Origin: Persicaria tinctoria
Lineage: Eukaryota > Streptophyta > Magnoliopsida > Caryophyllales > Polygonaceae
Length of the DNA stretch: 64,000 nucleotides
Direction: 5' to 3'
Assembly: GCA_037127255.1 (NCBI GenBank)
Contig: JBANSL010000004.1
Span: 31,688,467 to 31,752,466, forward strand
The position numbers were made by a program, and so were the translations under genes. Below, piece by piece: positions 35,956-47,441 of the stretch. A model generated the notes under the pieces. The model had not been told where the DNA came from. It did not search any database and saw nothing but the letters and a program-made list of their open reading frames with translations. The first letter of the stretch is position 1, and each line of letters begins with the position of its first letter.

Positions 35956-36600
35956 CTTCCATTTGTTCCACGCGACTTTCTCTCTCTTCAACCATCTCCT
36001 CTCCGCAGACGCTCAGATCCGCGCCTTCCTCGGAGATCCGAGAGCGATCGATCGATAGAGCGGAGCAAGAAGCAATTGGACGGATCTATGGCGGAGATCC
36101 GAGAGCGACCGATATGCGGCCTGGAGGTTTCAGATCCGGTTGCGGCGGAGCGAGGCCGAGCAGAGCGAGGAAGGCTGAGCGAGCGGAGCGACGAGGTCGA
36201 GCGAGGGAGCGAGGAAGGCTGAGCCAGCGGGAATGCCGGAGCGACGGGAATGCCGGATGCGGAGCAACGGCTTATTCCAGATCGACCGAGCCGGAGGGAC
36301 GGGAGGAATTGGTGGGAACGGCTGAGCAACGGTTGATTCCAGATCTTCTTCTGATGATGCCGAAGCGACGGGAATGCCGGATCGACCGAGCCAGCGGGAA
36401 GGCTGATTCCAGATCTGAATTCCAAATATGGAATTCGATTAATTGATTCTGAGAGCGAGAATGCCGGAGCGACGGGAGGAGAGTCAAGCAACGGCTGAGC
36501 GAGATCGACCGAGCCGGAGGCGGAGCTGGAGGCCGGCGGCGGTGGCGTCGAGCGCAGAGCGAGTCCTCTTCGCAGAAATCTGAGGAAGAAGATAGAGTTT
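35956..36600. other. GC-rich subterminal region of the Pack-MULE
   Basis: A purine-biased GC-rich block on + (GGAGCGAGG, GCCGGAGCGACGGGA words), with several overlapping open frames that are by-products of its composition. A similar block lies at the other end (46141-46480). Such blocks often act as outward or inward promoters in MULEs. No protein is recognised. Confidence 0.4.
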
Positions 36601-36868
36601 TGACTAAATTACAAAAATCACCCTACAAATATGAGAAATTAAAAAAAATTATCTATATTTTATTATGTGATCCATAATCTATATTTTTATTTTTATTTTT
36701 GCACAACAAAATGTTATATTTGCACAACATACGATTATATTTGCACAGTTTACAGTTTATATTTGCACGACAAAATGTTAAAAAAAAATATAAAAAAAAA
36801 CTAGACTTGCTTCAATTTATTCTGAATCGTTTACAATTTATTGAGAAAGTATGAAATTATATTGAGAT

Positions 36869-39600
36869 AAAATAAGATCATCTTGAGAATAAATTCACAA
36901 GTCCCGATTGTCGTGCAACTCTTAAAACAAAGTCGTGCAATTCTTACAACAGAGTCGTGCAACTCTTACAACAGAGTCGTGCAACTCTTACAACAGAGTC
37001 GTGCAACTCTTACAACAAAGTCGTGCAACTCTTACAACAGAGTTGTGCAACTTTTACAAGAGTGTCGTGCAACTCTTAAAACAAGAGTCGTGCAATTCTT
37101 AAAACAGAGTCGTGCAACTCTTACAAGAGAGTCGTACAACTCTTAAAACAAGAGGCGTGCAACTCTTAAAACATGATCGTGCAACTCTTAAAACAGTGTC
37201 GTGCAACTCTTCCAACATAGTCGTGCAACTCTTACAACATAGTCGTGCAATTCTTAAAATAATATTGAGAGAACATAACATCATGTTGAGAACAATTTTA
37301 GAAATCTCGATTGTTTTGCAAAAAATAACCTATTGCTGAGCAAAAATAAGAGTAAGTTGTGCAAATATAAGAGGACGTTGTGCAAATTTAATCATAAGTT
37401 GTGCAAATATGACCCTAGTCTAGTTTTTATTTATTTTATTTTTTTAACTTTTTATCGTGCAAATATAAGAGTACTTTGTGTAAATATAACCATAAATTGT
37501 GTAAATATGATCCAAGTCTAGTTTAGAGTTGCACTTTTTTCCGTGTCAGCACTTTTTTTTTTCCCATGTCAGCACTTTTTTTAGAGTTGCACAAGCATGG
37601 ATAACAATTTCACAAAGAATCGAAGAAGCACATGACAAATGAATCATAAGCCGATCAAATGATGTCGAACAATTCCATCAAGCCTGGACAACAATTTCAC
37701 AAATATAATCCAAATCTAGTTTTTTTCCTACATGGATAACAATTTTTTTTACTTTATAATATTATTCGTGCGCATTTTATTCTAATTTGTGCACTTTTTA
37801 TTCTATTTGTGTCAGCACTTTTTTCAAATAATTTTTTTTTCACGTCGGCACTTTTTTTAATTAATTTTTTTTTCACGTCAGCACTTTTTTAAAATAAGAT
37901 CACGTTGAGAATAAATTCACAAGTCTCGATTGTCGTGCAAATCTTAAAACAGAGTCGTGCAACTCGTACAACAGAGTCGTGCAACTCTTAAAACAGAGTC
38001 GTGCAACTCTTAAAACAAGAGAGTCGTGCAACTCTTAAAACGGAGTCGTGCAACTCTTACAACATAGTCGTGCAACTCTTACAACATAGTCGTGCAATTC
38101 TTAAAATAATATTGAGAGAACATAAAATCATGTTGAGAACAATTTCAGAAATCTCGATTGTTTAACAAAAAATAACCTATTGTTGAGCAAAAATAAGAGT
38201 AAGTTGTGCAAATATAAGAGGACGTTGTGCAAATTTAATCATAAGTTGTGCAAATATGACCCTAGTCTAGTTTTTATTTATTTTATTTTTTTAACTTTTT
38301 ATCGTGCAAAGGTAAGAGTTTAAAGTTGCACTTTTTTCCGTGTCAGCACTTTTTTTCCTATGTCAGCACTTTTTTTAGAGTTGCACAAGCAAGGATAACA
38401 ATTTCACAAAGAATCGAAGAAGCACATGACAAATGAATCATAAGCCGATCAAATAATGTCGAACAATTCCATCAAGCCTGGATAACAATTTCACAAATAT
38501 GATCCAAATCTAGTTATTTTTTTCTATATGGATAACAATTTTTTTTTACTTTATAATATTATCCGTGCGCATTTTATTCTAATTTGTGCACTTTTTATTC
38601 TATTTGTGTCAGCACTTTTTTTAAATAATTTTTTTTAACGTCAACACTTTTTTAAAATAAGATCATGTTGAGAATAAATTCACAAGTCTCGATTGTCGTG
38701 CAAATCTTAAAATAGAGTCGTGCATTTCTTACAACAGAGTCGTGCAACTCTTCCAACAGAGGCGTGCAACTCTTAAAATAGAGTTGTGCAACTCTTACAA
38801 CAGAGTCGTGCAACTCTTACAACAGAGTCGTGCAACTCTTAAAACAGAGTCGTGCAACTCTTAACACAGAGTCGTGCAACTCTTAACACAGAGTCGTGCA
38901 ACTCTAAAATTTCATAGTGTTATTCATGAAATTTATAGTTTTATTCATACAAACTAAAATCTAATTTTAAAATGTATGTTAATCAATTAGATTATGTTTA
39001 TAATGTAATTTTAAAATTTTACACAATAATGTATGTTTAATTGACATAATTTACAAGATATTTCATTTAAAATTTAGTTTTACATTTTCTCGTACAAATA
39101 TAAGAGTACGGTGTGCAAATTTAACCGTGAGTTGTGCAAAAGTGACCCAAGTCTAGTTTTTTTTCTTCATTTTGTCGTGCAAATATAAGAGTATCTTTGT
39201 TTTTCATAGCATTTTGTCGTGCAAATCTAGTTTTTTTTTTCTACATGGATAACAATTTTTTTTTACTTTATAATATTATCCGTGCGCATTTTATTCTAAT
39301 TTGTGCACTTTTTATTCTATTTGTGTCAGCACTTTTTTAAATAATTTTTTTTTAACGTCAGCACTTTTTTAAAATAAGATCATGTTGAGAATAAATTCAC
39401 AAGTCTCGATTGTCGTGCAAATCTTAAAACAGAGTCGTGCATTTCTTACAACAGAGTCGTGCAACTCTTCCAACAGAGGCGTGCAACTCTTAAAATAGAG
39501 TCGTGCAACTCTTACAACAGAGCTGTGCAACTCTTAAAACAGGGCCGTGCAACTTTTGAAACATAGTCGTGCAACTCTTAAAACATAGTCTCGGTTGTTA
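36869..39600 (+). repeat. Higher-order repeat array built on a 22-bp unit
   Basis: The 22-bp unit GTCGTGCAACTCTTACAACAGA and close variants forms blocks at about 36909-37260, 37930-38105, 38695-38905 and 39410-39590. The blocks belong to larger units that begin AAAATAAGATCA and TTGAGAATAAATTCACAAGTC at about 36870, 37892, 38658 and 39371 and also contain GTGCAAATATAAGAG words and TGTCAGCACTTTTTT. So the array is about 3.5 higher-order copies with period 0.7-1.0 kb. No gene is present. Confidence 0.85.
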
Positions 39601-39797
39601 TGGCTAATTGAGAGATCAGAGTGGCCTTCTCAGCAAGAACTGTGGACTTCTCGTTCATGAGCAGCTGACATGACTCCTCCAATGCCTTAACCTTCTCTCT
39701 TGCATCCTCCAACGCAGCACTTATTTCTGAGAGAGAATGCTCCAAAAGGGCTTTCTAATTTTCAACAAGTTTTTCCATCACACTCAACTTCGCAGGA
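39586..39797 (-). pseudogene. NETWORKED1-like (KIP1/NET1) coiled-coil fragment
   Basis: The - strand reads through a coiled-coil stretch (KALLEHSLSEISAALEDA..., ALEESCQLLMNEKSTVLAEK) like NET1-family actin-binding proteins. A TAG lies just before KALLEH. Only about 70 codons are kept, so it is a captured and decayed exon piece. The family call rests on the LEESCQ-L-EKS-L--EK pattern and is moderate. Confidence 0.5.
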
Positions 39798-40164
39798 TGA
39801 GAACTCAAAGCTGAAACACCATTTAATCTTGAACTCAAAGTTGAAACACCATTATCAGCCCATTTATGTTGTTAAGCTCGTCGGATCAGGTAACTTATAT
39901 TCACGACAATGTCATTAGTTGGTCAGGTTGCTTCAAGGTTTGGGTTATTTATGCTATCTTGGTTCACAGAGTCAATGCGTCTATTGCCTGGAAATCATCA
40001 AAGATCAGTCTGTCAACATCATTGGAGGTAAACTATGCAGTTTTGTGGTTATGTTGCTTCAATGGTTACTTGAAAAATGTTGCTTCAACAGATATCTCAG
40101 CTTCTCTACTCTGGCAGTTTTGCTTTAGCTTTGAGTTCTCATCCTGCGAATTTTGCCAAAATAT

Positions 40165-40235
40165 GAGCCTATGTAGGAGTCGAACCCACATCTATGTGTG
40201 TATACACATCGCTCTCCCCATTGAGCTAATAGACT
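40165..40235 (-). tRNA. tRNA-like sequence, probably a pseudo-tRNA or SINE head
   Basis: Read on the - strand it folds as a tRNA: 7-bp acceptor (AGTCTAT with ATAGGCT, one G-T pair), D-arm GCTC/GAGC, anticodon stem ATGTG/CACAT with a 6-base loop (normal is 7), and T-arm GTGGG/CCTAC. The Pol III boxes are good: A-box TAGCTCAATGG and B-box GGTTCGACTCC. The short loop and a C at the discriminator argue against a working tRNA. I could not assign an amino acid. Confidence 0.4.
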
Positions 40236-40340
40236 TTTAAAAGTACGATACTGTAGAGGTGCACAACTCTAACTCTATTTTAGAGTTTGCACAATGGGAC
40301 TACTATTGCAAAATTCTTAGAGTTGCACAATAGCACTCAC

Positions 40341-40769
40341 AATTACGACTTTGTTTTCACCAATAAGACTGCTAGAATCTTCAGCAGATTTAATTTCAAC
40401 TGATGCAGGGCCACTCTGCTTCTTCAGATAAGTAACAATGCCCTCAGCCTCACGAGGACCTTTGTATTCCTGGATATCTTTCCCCCCATTCCTAAAAATT
40501 TCCAGTGTAGGGAAACCCTTAACATCATATGAGGAAGCCAATCCTTTATTTGAATCTTCATTGGCATCAACTTTAGCTATAACAATGGGAGGATCGTGGC
40601 TGCTCAATATTGAGGCTGCTTTCTCATACTACACATTCGACCACATTGAAAACATTTCAATAAGTAGACAATTGTGATAGTAATGCAATGATCAAGTCAT
40701 AAAATATGTTAATATCACCCAAAAAGGAGCATAAATACCTCTGGAGTAAGTTTCTTACAGTGACCACAC
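40341..40769 (-). pseudogene. Captured protein disulfide isomerase fragment (2 exons)
   Basis: Exons 40769-40739 (CGHCKKLTPE, the second half of a thioredoxin WCGHCK active site) and 40628-40341 (YEKAASIL..., [34 protein letters not shown]). The intron ends are GT-AG and the frame is open. This is the C-terminal half of the first thioredoxin domain and the start of domain b of an ER protein disulfide isomerase. The first half of the active site, the signal peptide and the KDEL end are missing, so it is a fragment. Confidence 0.85.
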
Positions 40770-42080
40770 CTGCAATTAAAATTCAGAACATGTAAATATG
40801 CAAGGTATTCTCTTCAAATAATTTAATCAGGAGGAGCAAATTCATCTCAAACGTAACAATAACTGAAAGAAGCCAGACTGCACTTTCACTGAAGAAGGAA
40901 CAGAAGCTAGATACCTGATTCAATAAAGTTAAAAGATAACAAGATTAGCCACCAAAATCACACACTAAAAATGATCTAGGATAGGAAGATCACTTACCGG
41001 GGGTGTATATTCGTGAATGAAGACAAGGACCAGGGATCGGGAGAAAATTGAATGCTACAAAACACTGATACTAGTGCAATTCCAGCAAATGATAGCTATA
41101 CATTTCAGATGCTCCACTAAGCCTCTTCATTTCATGTGAGAAATTACATGCTACACGACTGATATTCATTTTTTCATGCATAAAGTTACCAAGAACAATG
41201 TGCATCTACAATCCAAATAGGTGTGCCTTGCTTTTCAGTACTTCAGCAGGTAAATAGTCTATTAACAGCATTCAAATTACAATTGCCCCATATCTGCATA
41301 AAACCAAATTGAGAAGAAACAGCTACCGTCTATTAGGAGTTTACATCCATTAACTCTGCCAAATCATTTTCGGGAAAAGAATCTCCCATCATATCTTTCT
41401 TTATGAGGACTCTGACAGAGGAGTTACCTCCTATCATTGGTTTCTTTGTTACCATGGTAACAACTTAAGGTACTAAAAAAACCATCAAATTTTAAAGAAA
41501 ATATGCAGTAGACAACAGTTTTATCCACTTAAGAATGAGTGATCAACTCCTTTTTTTCCAAGCTAAATGTAAAATAAATTCTGTCTGATAACCCCACATT
41601 CATAAAACTAATTTAAAAAACTTGCGTCGGGAGATGGCAACAAACTTGAGGACAAAATATTGCACATAATTAGATGAGTATTCTCTTACATTGTATCATG
41701 AAACAAAAGAAAAAAAGCAGGATCAGCATACCTTGATTGATAAGATTCATTCAAGCTAGACATCAAAAATTCATGGTTTCTTCAGCAAAGCAAAGGCTGT
41801 GATAACACACCAAAACCTATGTGGGTCTCCCCTAATCTGAATGATGCAAGCATTAGCAACTGCTAAACCTTCATTAGAAAAGAAATTTTTATGAGCAAGG
41901 AAATCCAAGTTGACATTAGAAAAGAAATCCTTAATTACAACAATAGAAAATCATAGAAGTTGATTTATTTCTTATAATGCTAACAGTTTTAAGAAAAAGG
42001 CCACCAACCCCTACAACTCCTACAAGCAATTTCAAAATTATCCATAAATCCATTATATGGATCCAAGTCAAACAACTAAC
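40770..42080. other. Pack-MULE interior without recognised coding sequence
   Basis: AT-rich DNA between the isomerase and pseudouridine-synthase fragments. It may contain intron or flank sequence carried in with these genes. No coding exon, repeat or element end was recognised. Confidence 0.4.
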
Positions 42081-42137
42081 CTCAAGTCCAGCCTTTTTAA
42101 CAAGCTCTCGAACCTCATGGTTTCTACCTTCATGAAC
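42081..42137 (-). pseudogene. Captured exon of an RsuA/RluB-type RNA pseudouridine synthase
   Basis: A 57-base exon bounded by AG and GT encodes VHEGRNHEVRELVKKAGLE. The EGRN-(Q/E)VR motif is characteristic of the RsuA/RluB family of pseudouridine synthases, and the ELVKKAGLE extension recalls the plastid SVR1-type enzymes. Only this exon is seen. An LTR has inserted about 45 bp upstream of it. Confidence 0.65.
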
Positions 42138-42182
42138 CTGAAACACCCAATTCGGATTATTGTTCATGATATAATTCACTCA

Positions 42183-44395
42183 TGGCCAGTCAGGATCGAA
42201 TCCACGAGGAAGCACGTCAGCAATTCTCAGGTAGCTGTAAATTCTTACAGAAGCAGAGCAGAACAGACAAAATCGCAGAAACAGAAAAGAAACAAATAAA
42301 CCGGCAAGGGCAACTAAAACAAAAGCAAAGAAACTAAAGACAGAAAGTAAAGCAAACAAAGAACAACGCAAAACTGAAGCAAAATAGAAACGTAAAGCAA
42401 AGCAGCAGACTGGTCGATCTCGACAACAGCAACTCGAGATCGACAAAGACAGTCGACAACAGTAACTCAGAAAACGAAAACAAAGCAACTCGATGAAAAA
42501 CTCTCCTCGACCTCGACAAGAATTACTCGATCTCGACCAGACAGTGATCAATAGAAACTTCAGAAATCGAAAACAGACGAAAACCAACTCGACACAGACT
42601 AACTCCTACTCGAGATCGACAAGATCTCCTCTATGTCAAGTAACAATGCAGAAAACTGTAAATTGCAGAATTTAAAGACAAACGCAGATTTTCGACAGAA
42701 ATAAACTCAATATACTAAAAGACCTCCAAGGCCAGGGTTTCAACACCACAACGATAACCATGCAAAACAACACATAAAGGCACAAAAGATCATGCTTTCC
42801 ATCAAATAACTTTCGTCATTAACAAATAGGCATATAGAGGCTCTCGCATAAACCCTAATTGTTACTAACCCTTTTTTCACATAATTAATCCAAGTTGCAT
42901 TAAGATCACTTTCGCTTCAATAATACAAACAAGGATCACCTTCAACTCTCGCAAAAGAATCATGCTCATAGGGATAGAAGATGAATTGCACAAAAGATCT
43001 GACCTTTATCGCATCGCCTCACATGGCCACCGTCGGGCTCACCCCAGCCCCAGAAGTGGGTGGACTACTCACGCCTCATTGCAATAACAGACATTGAATG
43101 AAAAGAAATAACTTGCATAAAAACTAGATTCAAAGCCTTTTACAATCCTGGCAATCAACTTTCGCAGAAAGCCAAAACCCTAAAAACCTTAGAACTCCTA
43201 AACTTCTCTGTGGAACTAACTAATTGTGTGTTGAATGATCTCTGAACTGGAATTCATGAAACTGAGCCCCCTAGGGCCTTATTTATAGGCTTCTACTCCT
43301 TGCTAATCAAGGATAGAATATCTATATCTATATCTAAAACTATATCTAAAAGCATAAAAGATAAATAAGTGTTTAAAGGAATTAAATCAACTAGGAAAAG
43401 ATAAAACTAATTAAGGTAGGTCTTCATGTCGTTGATAGATCTTGTCTCCTTGGATAGAACTTGATGTATTCGGATAGATCTTCGATGGATTTGGATAGAA
43501 TCTTCCGCCTTCGCGCCCAAGGAATCCCAAGTCTAGTCGGACAAGGCTCGTCGAGAAGCTTCTGGACACTGGTCTAGTCGAGATCGACCACGACTCGTCG
43601 ACCTCGACAAGGATGGCTCGTCGACTGGGCTTCCTCGGGTTGGTGTGCTCGATGTGCTCGGACTGGGGCTCAGGTGCTCGTCGATGTCGAGTAGACCTAG
43701 TCGACTTCGAGTAGACTGGCTTGCCGACTAGGATTTCTCGAGCGACTCTCCTCGATGGGCTCCGGATCTGGCGTCAGGATCTTATCGACCTCGACAAAGG
43801 CTCCTCGAGGTCGAGTTGGGTGGTGCCTCATCATTTCCGCTCCCGCGAGTTGCTTCATCCGCTGGCAGCGAGTTGCCTCTTCCGCGGTAGCGAGTGATCC
43901 GTTGCAGCGAGTGGAGTCGCTGGCAGCGAGTCTCGCCTGGTCGTCCTCGGCTTCGTCCTCGGCTTCTCGGGCAGCTCTCCTCGTCGACTCCGGGCATGGC
44001 GCTGAGGCTTCGTCGATCTCGACCAGTGCTTATCGAGATCGAGTAGGGTCCCGGAGCTGGGTGGTCTGGCTCTCTCGATCAGGCCCTGTCGACAAGGTTG
44101 CTCGGACATGGCTTGTCGAGGTCGAGTAGTCGTACTCGAGGTCGAGTTGCCTTGGCTTGTAGACTTGTTCTGATGCTTTGACCTTGGACTTCTGTAGTGT
44201 TTTTCCGAGCTTTTCCGACCTTTTGTAGAATTGCTGTAAAACGCCTCGATTTCTGCGAATTAAACAGAAACTGGTGTAGATTCCATAATTTTGCAAATAA
44301 ACATAAACTACATAGATTATGTACTATCTTAGCCCAAATGCATGTAATGTATATAGAAATCGATATAAAAGTTACTGTAAAACATGGCAGATTCA
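42183..44395 (-). mobile_element. Probable solo LTR on the - strand
   Basis: About 2.2 kb with LTR-like features read on the - strand: TATAAATAAGG near 43287, a GTGTTG...TATCGTTGTGGTG tract and a closing CTCGTGGATTCGATCCTGACTGG, parallel to the Athila-like LTRs at 3.8 and 8.6 kb. It is loaded with TCGAGGTCGA/TCGAGATCGAC words (42410-42630 and 43540-44150). Ends TGGCCAG...GATTCA are proposed from a 4/5 target match, ACTCA (42178-42182) versus GCTCA (44396-44400). Boundaries are tentative. Confidence 0.5.
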
Positions 44396-44885
44396 GCTCA
44401 CAACAGGGGCAAAAAGAAAAGAAAAGAGAAAGAAACCAGCTTTGGTGCTAGTTTCATTATTAGCACTCTTAACATCAATTATTGCAATGTTTATACGCAC
44501 AAATTCCATCTTCACATCACACTTATTCAACCTGTTCTGAAACACTACAAATCCTTATTGGCCTTTACTGTAGGAAGCTAAGAGATGATATATAAAAGAA
44601 ATTAATATAATGATATTTACAACTAAAAAACATATCTTATTTAAATCCATAATCTGAACAAAATGAGTTGCACACTTAAACCCCACGATGGATCATAGTT
44701 AGGCACATGATCTCAAGCCTCAACCTGTCCAAGATTTCGAACTGTCAACGATCGAATGCAAGGTTGATAGTGGATTCATAGGCTGCTAATTCTCTGATAC
44801 GGGGTGTGAGTTGCATTTAAGAAACATAACTCCGTCAATGCAATGCAACAGAATAAGAACGGCGAATTCAGTTCTGGAATGAAGT

Positions 44886-45290
44886 TGCACGACTCCGTCT
44901 TAGAAGTTGCACAACTCCGTCTTAGAAGTTGCACAACTCCGTCTTAAGAGTTGCACAACTAACATAAAAGTAAAAACACCTTCATAAAGAGAGAGAAGCA
45001 TATTGGTGATTTTAGGAGCAGAAACTTATAGGAAAACAGATTAATCTGGATTAAAAGTGACTAAAATTTCCATGTACCGACAGTAATCATGGTATGTAGA
45101 CCAAGGCTTCGGTTTCAACTGCACTTGTATTCCCATCAGCATGTCAGATAGATTCGTTTCAAGCAAATGTTGCACAACTCTAAGAAACAGGACTCATTCA
45201 AGCAAATGTTGCACAACTCAGCTTTGGAGTTGCACAACTCAGCCTTGGAGTTGCACAACTCAGCCTTGGAGTTGCACAACACAGCCAAGG
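44886..45290 (+). repeat. 22-bp repeats in inverted orientation to the left array
   Basis: GTTGCACAACTCCGTCTTAGAA-type units at 44886-44960 and GTTGCACAACTCAGCCTTGGA units at about 45168-45290. The core AGTTGCAC(G/A)ACT is the complement of the GTCGTGCAACTC unit at 36.9-39.6 kb. So the Pack-MULE has related repeats facing inward from both sides. Confidence 0.8.
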
Positions 45291-45528
45291 GTTCAGCATA
45301 ATGCAAGGCTCATCTACACTAACAAACCACAACCTATTATTCCTAAGATTTTTTAGAACATCTAAATCACCACTGAAGCTTATTCTCACAACACACAAAC
45401 ATAAAAATGGATATTTTTATATAAATATGAACTGTGTAAATGAGGTGTAAGGATTGGAAGAATATTTTAACGAAGAATTTCTCATATAATAGAGTAACAG
45501 GCAACAGGAACCAGTTAAGCTACGTGCC

Positions 45529-46017
45529 TCTGCTGAACCAGGAGCAAGTCCAATCAAAACCAACCACTTTTCTAAGAGATCACAACGATAATTGATTATC
45601 TGATTGTTTGCAAGATTAGCTGTCCTTTCAAATATCTTCACAGGCTCGGATTCACCTAAAGCCGACAAGTCAAGGAGAAAATATTAAGCAATCTGGAGCT
45701 TCTTACACTAGCACAAAACAATTTAAGAATCATTATGAATGGCATGAACCATTAGTGTCTTACCTTCAATTGACCAATGATACATTGAAGTCTGTGTGAC
45801 AAGACCTAGCAACTTAGGAGTAATCCATTTCCAAAAGACAACCTGGAAATAAATAAAAAGATCTGATAAATTCTCTGCACAATGCAAATGTAAAGAAAAC
45901 AGAAACTGATATACTAAATATTTAGGAGACCTGCTCAGACATTTGGTGCGACTTCAACTTTGCTTTAGCCTCAATGTTGAATATCTGCAGGTGATGCTGT
46001 GTGGTTCCTGGAAGCAG
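45529..46017 (-). pseudogene. Captured clathrin heavy chain fragment (3 exons)
   Basis: Exons 46017-45931 ([20 protein letters not shown]..., ending SEQ), 45842-45764 ([19 protein letters not shown]) and 45655-45529 ([20 protein letters not shown], ending GLAPGSAE). Splice sites and phases are kept. They match consecutive parts of the N-terminal beta-propeller of plant clathrin heavy chain. Similarity stops abruptly after APGSAE, which marks the capture breakpoint. A fragment of this size cannot act as a heavy chain. Confidence 0.9.
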
Positions 46018-46140
46018 CTGACATTCCAAAAACCGCATCTCAATCCATACAAATGAATGACAAAATCAACAAATTTGCTCAAATTCAGAAGCAAGGCAAC
46101 CAAAATCCAGCAAAATCATCAACTCACATAAACACCGTAC

Positions 46141-46500
46141 CTTATCTTATGCTCGATCGTCGGAGACGAGGCGAGGAGGAGCGATGCAGTGACGGAGACG
46201 AGGAGAGGGGGAGGTGCGACGCCGGAGAAAAGGAAGAAGAGAGGCGGAGCGAATGGCCGGCGGCTTCAAGGGTTCGAGCGAGGGCAAGGGGGAAAGTGGC
46301 AACGAGCAATGGCGATGAGGACTGGAGACCGGCAACGAGCGAGTGAGGGCGGCTGCGAGCGAGTGGAGGTCCGACGAATAGGAGGAAGATGGAGGTCCGG
46401 CGACTCGCCGCCATCGGAGCCGGATCCGGCGTCGAGAGAGAGAAAACAGATCGAGAGGATTTGGGAGAGAGGAAAAAAATGTCCGTACAACCGAGAATAA
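46141..46500. other. GC-rich subterminal region, right end of the Pack-MULE
   Basis: Purine-rich on +, GC-rich, with open frames on both strands due to composition. It lies just inside the right terminal repeat and just upstream of the clathrin fragment on the - strand, so it may have served as its promoter. Confidence 0.4.
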
Positions 46501-47441
46501 GAATATATAACGGCCATTTCGCAAATTTGTCCAAACCCGCGTCTATTTCGCAAATACGTCTAAATAATGTGCCCATTTCGCAAATTTTTTCGTATTTTTT
46601 TAGTATTTTTTTATATGGTAAGGATTCGAGGGATCACGCAGACATGGCTCATCGAGAGGCCGATAAATGACAGACGTTACATCATCGTAATTTTTTAGTA
46701 ATTTGCTTTATTAGAAAAACTAGTATTTTTTTCATTAAAAAAAACTAGTATTCGGTACTCGCGTTTTTTCTCGATTTATTAATAAATTATATTTTATTAT
46801 ATTAATTTGTCTGAAATATTTTTTTAATTAAATTTTATGCTTGAAATATTTTAACAAAACTTTAAGTCAATTGTAAAATAAATTAAAGTAAAATCACATT
46901 TGGTGAAATTCATTATACAAACTAATATGTTAATTTCACTTATGTGTCGTTTTCTCGTGTAGTCTTATCCCTTTTACCTAGACCTGTCAATCAGGTCATT
47001 CGGGTCGGGTCATTTCGGGTTTTGGGTAAAACGGGTCTCGGGTAGATTCGGGTTGACTTGACCTCGGGTTGGACCGGGTTTCGGGTCAAATCGGGCCGAT
47101 TTCGGGTTTGTCAATTTTTTCTTTTTTAAATTAAAAAAAATCATGATTTGGTATTTTGTGATAATTTTAAATTACTAAAAATAAAGACGTCGTTTATAAG
47201 TTCTAGTGTTTGTAATTATATAATACTAGTTTTATTACCCGCGATCTTCGCGGTTTTTTTATATGACTCTTATTATTATTCATGCACAAATCGTGTAAGA
47301 TCATACAAATTATATAAATACTATCTTTTGCCTTTTAATTTCCTACATATTAGAGTATCAATTTAGAATGACTAACTTTAATCGCTAAAATATTATAAAA
47401 AACCATCCCTAATTTTGATAAATATTATTAACGGAACATTA

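Larger units (their letters stand above)
35865..46590. mobile_element. Pack-MULE carrying fragments of three or four host genes
   Basis: Terminal inverted repeats of about 85 bp: 35869-35955 and the reverse complement of 46505-46588 share TTGC(A/G)AAATGG, ATTTGCGAAATAG, TTTGG(GA)CAAATT and GAAAT, roughly three of four bases. No transposase is present. Inside lie exon fragments, all on the - strand and with splice sites, of a NETWORKED1-like protein, protein disulfide isomerase, an RsuA-type pseudouridine synthase and clathrin heavy chain. There is also an LTR insertion (42183-44395), a tRNA-like sequence, and 22-bp repeats at both ends in opposite orientation. I could not identify a 9-bp target duplication, so the exact ends are uncertain. 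Confidence 0.7.

Noticed and set aside
35988..36491. Pro/Ser-rich frames on both strands near the Pack-MULE left end
   Set aside because: Caused by GC-rich purine/pyrimidine bias; no domain and no consistent frame.
36909..37260. Evenly spaced short repeats resembling a CRISPR array
   Set aside because: The 22-bp units are contiguous without unique spacers, and the window is plant nuclear DNA; this is a minisatellite.
39586..46017. PDI, pseudouridine synthase, clathrin and NET1-like matches as working genes
   Set aside because: Each is limited to one to three exons with abrupt ends and no complete catalytic or structural unit, so they are annotated as captured fragments.
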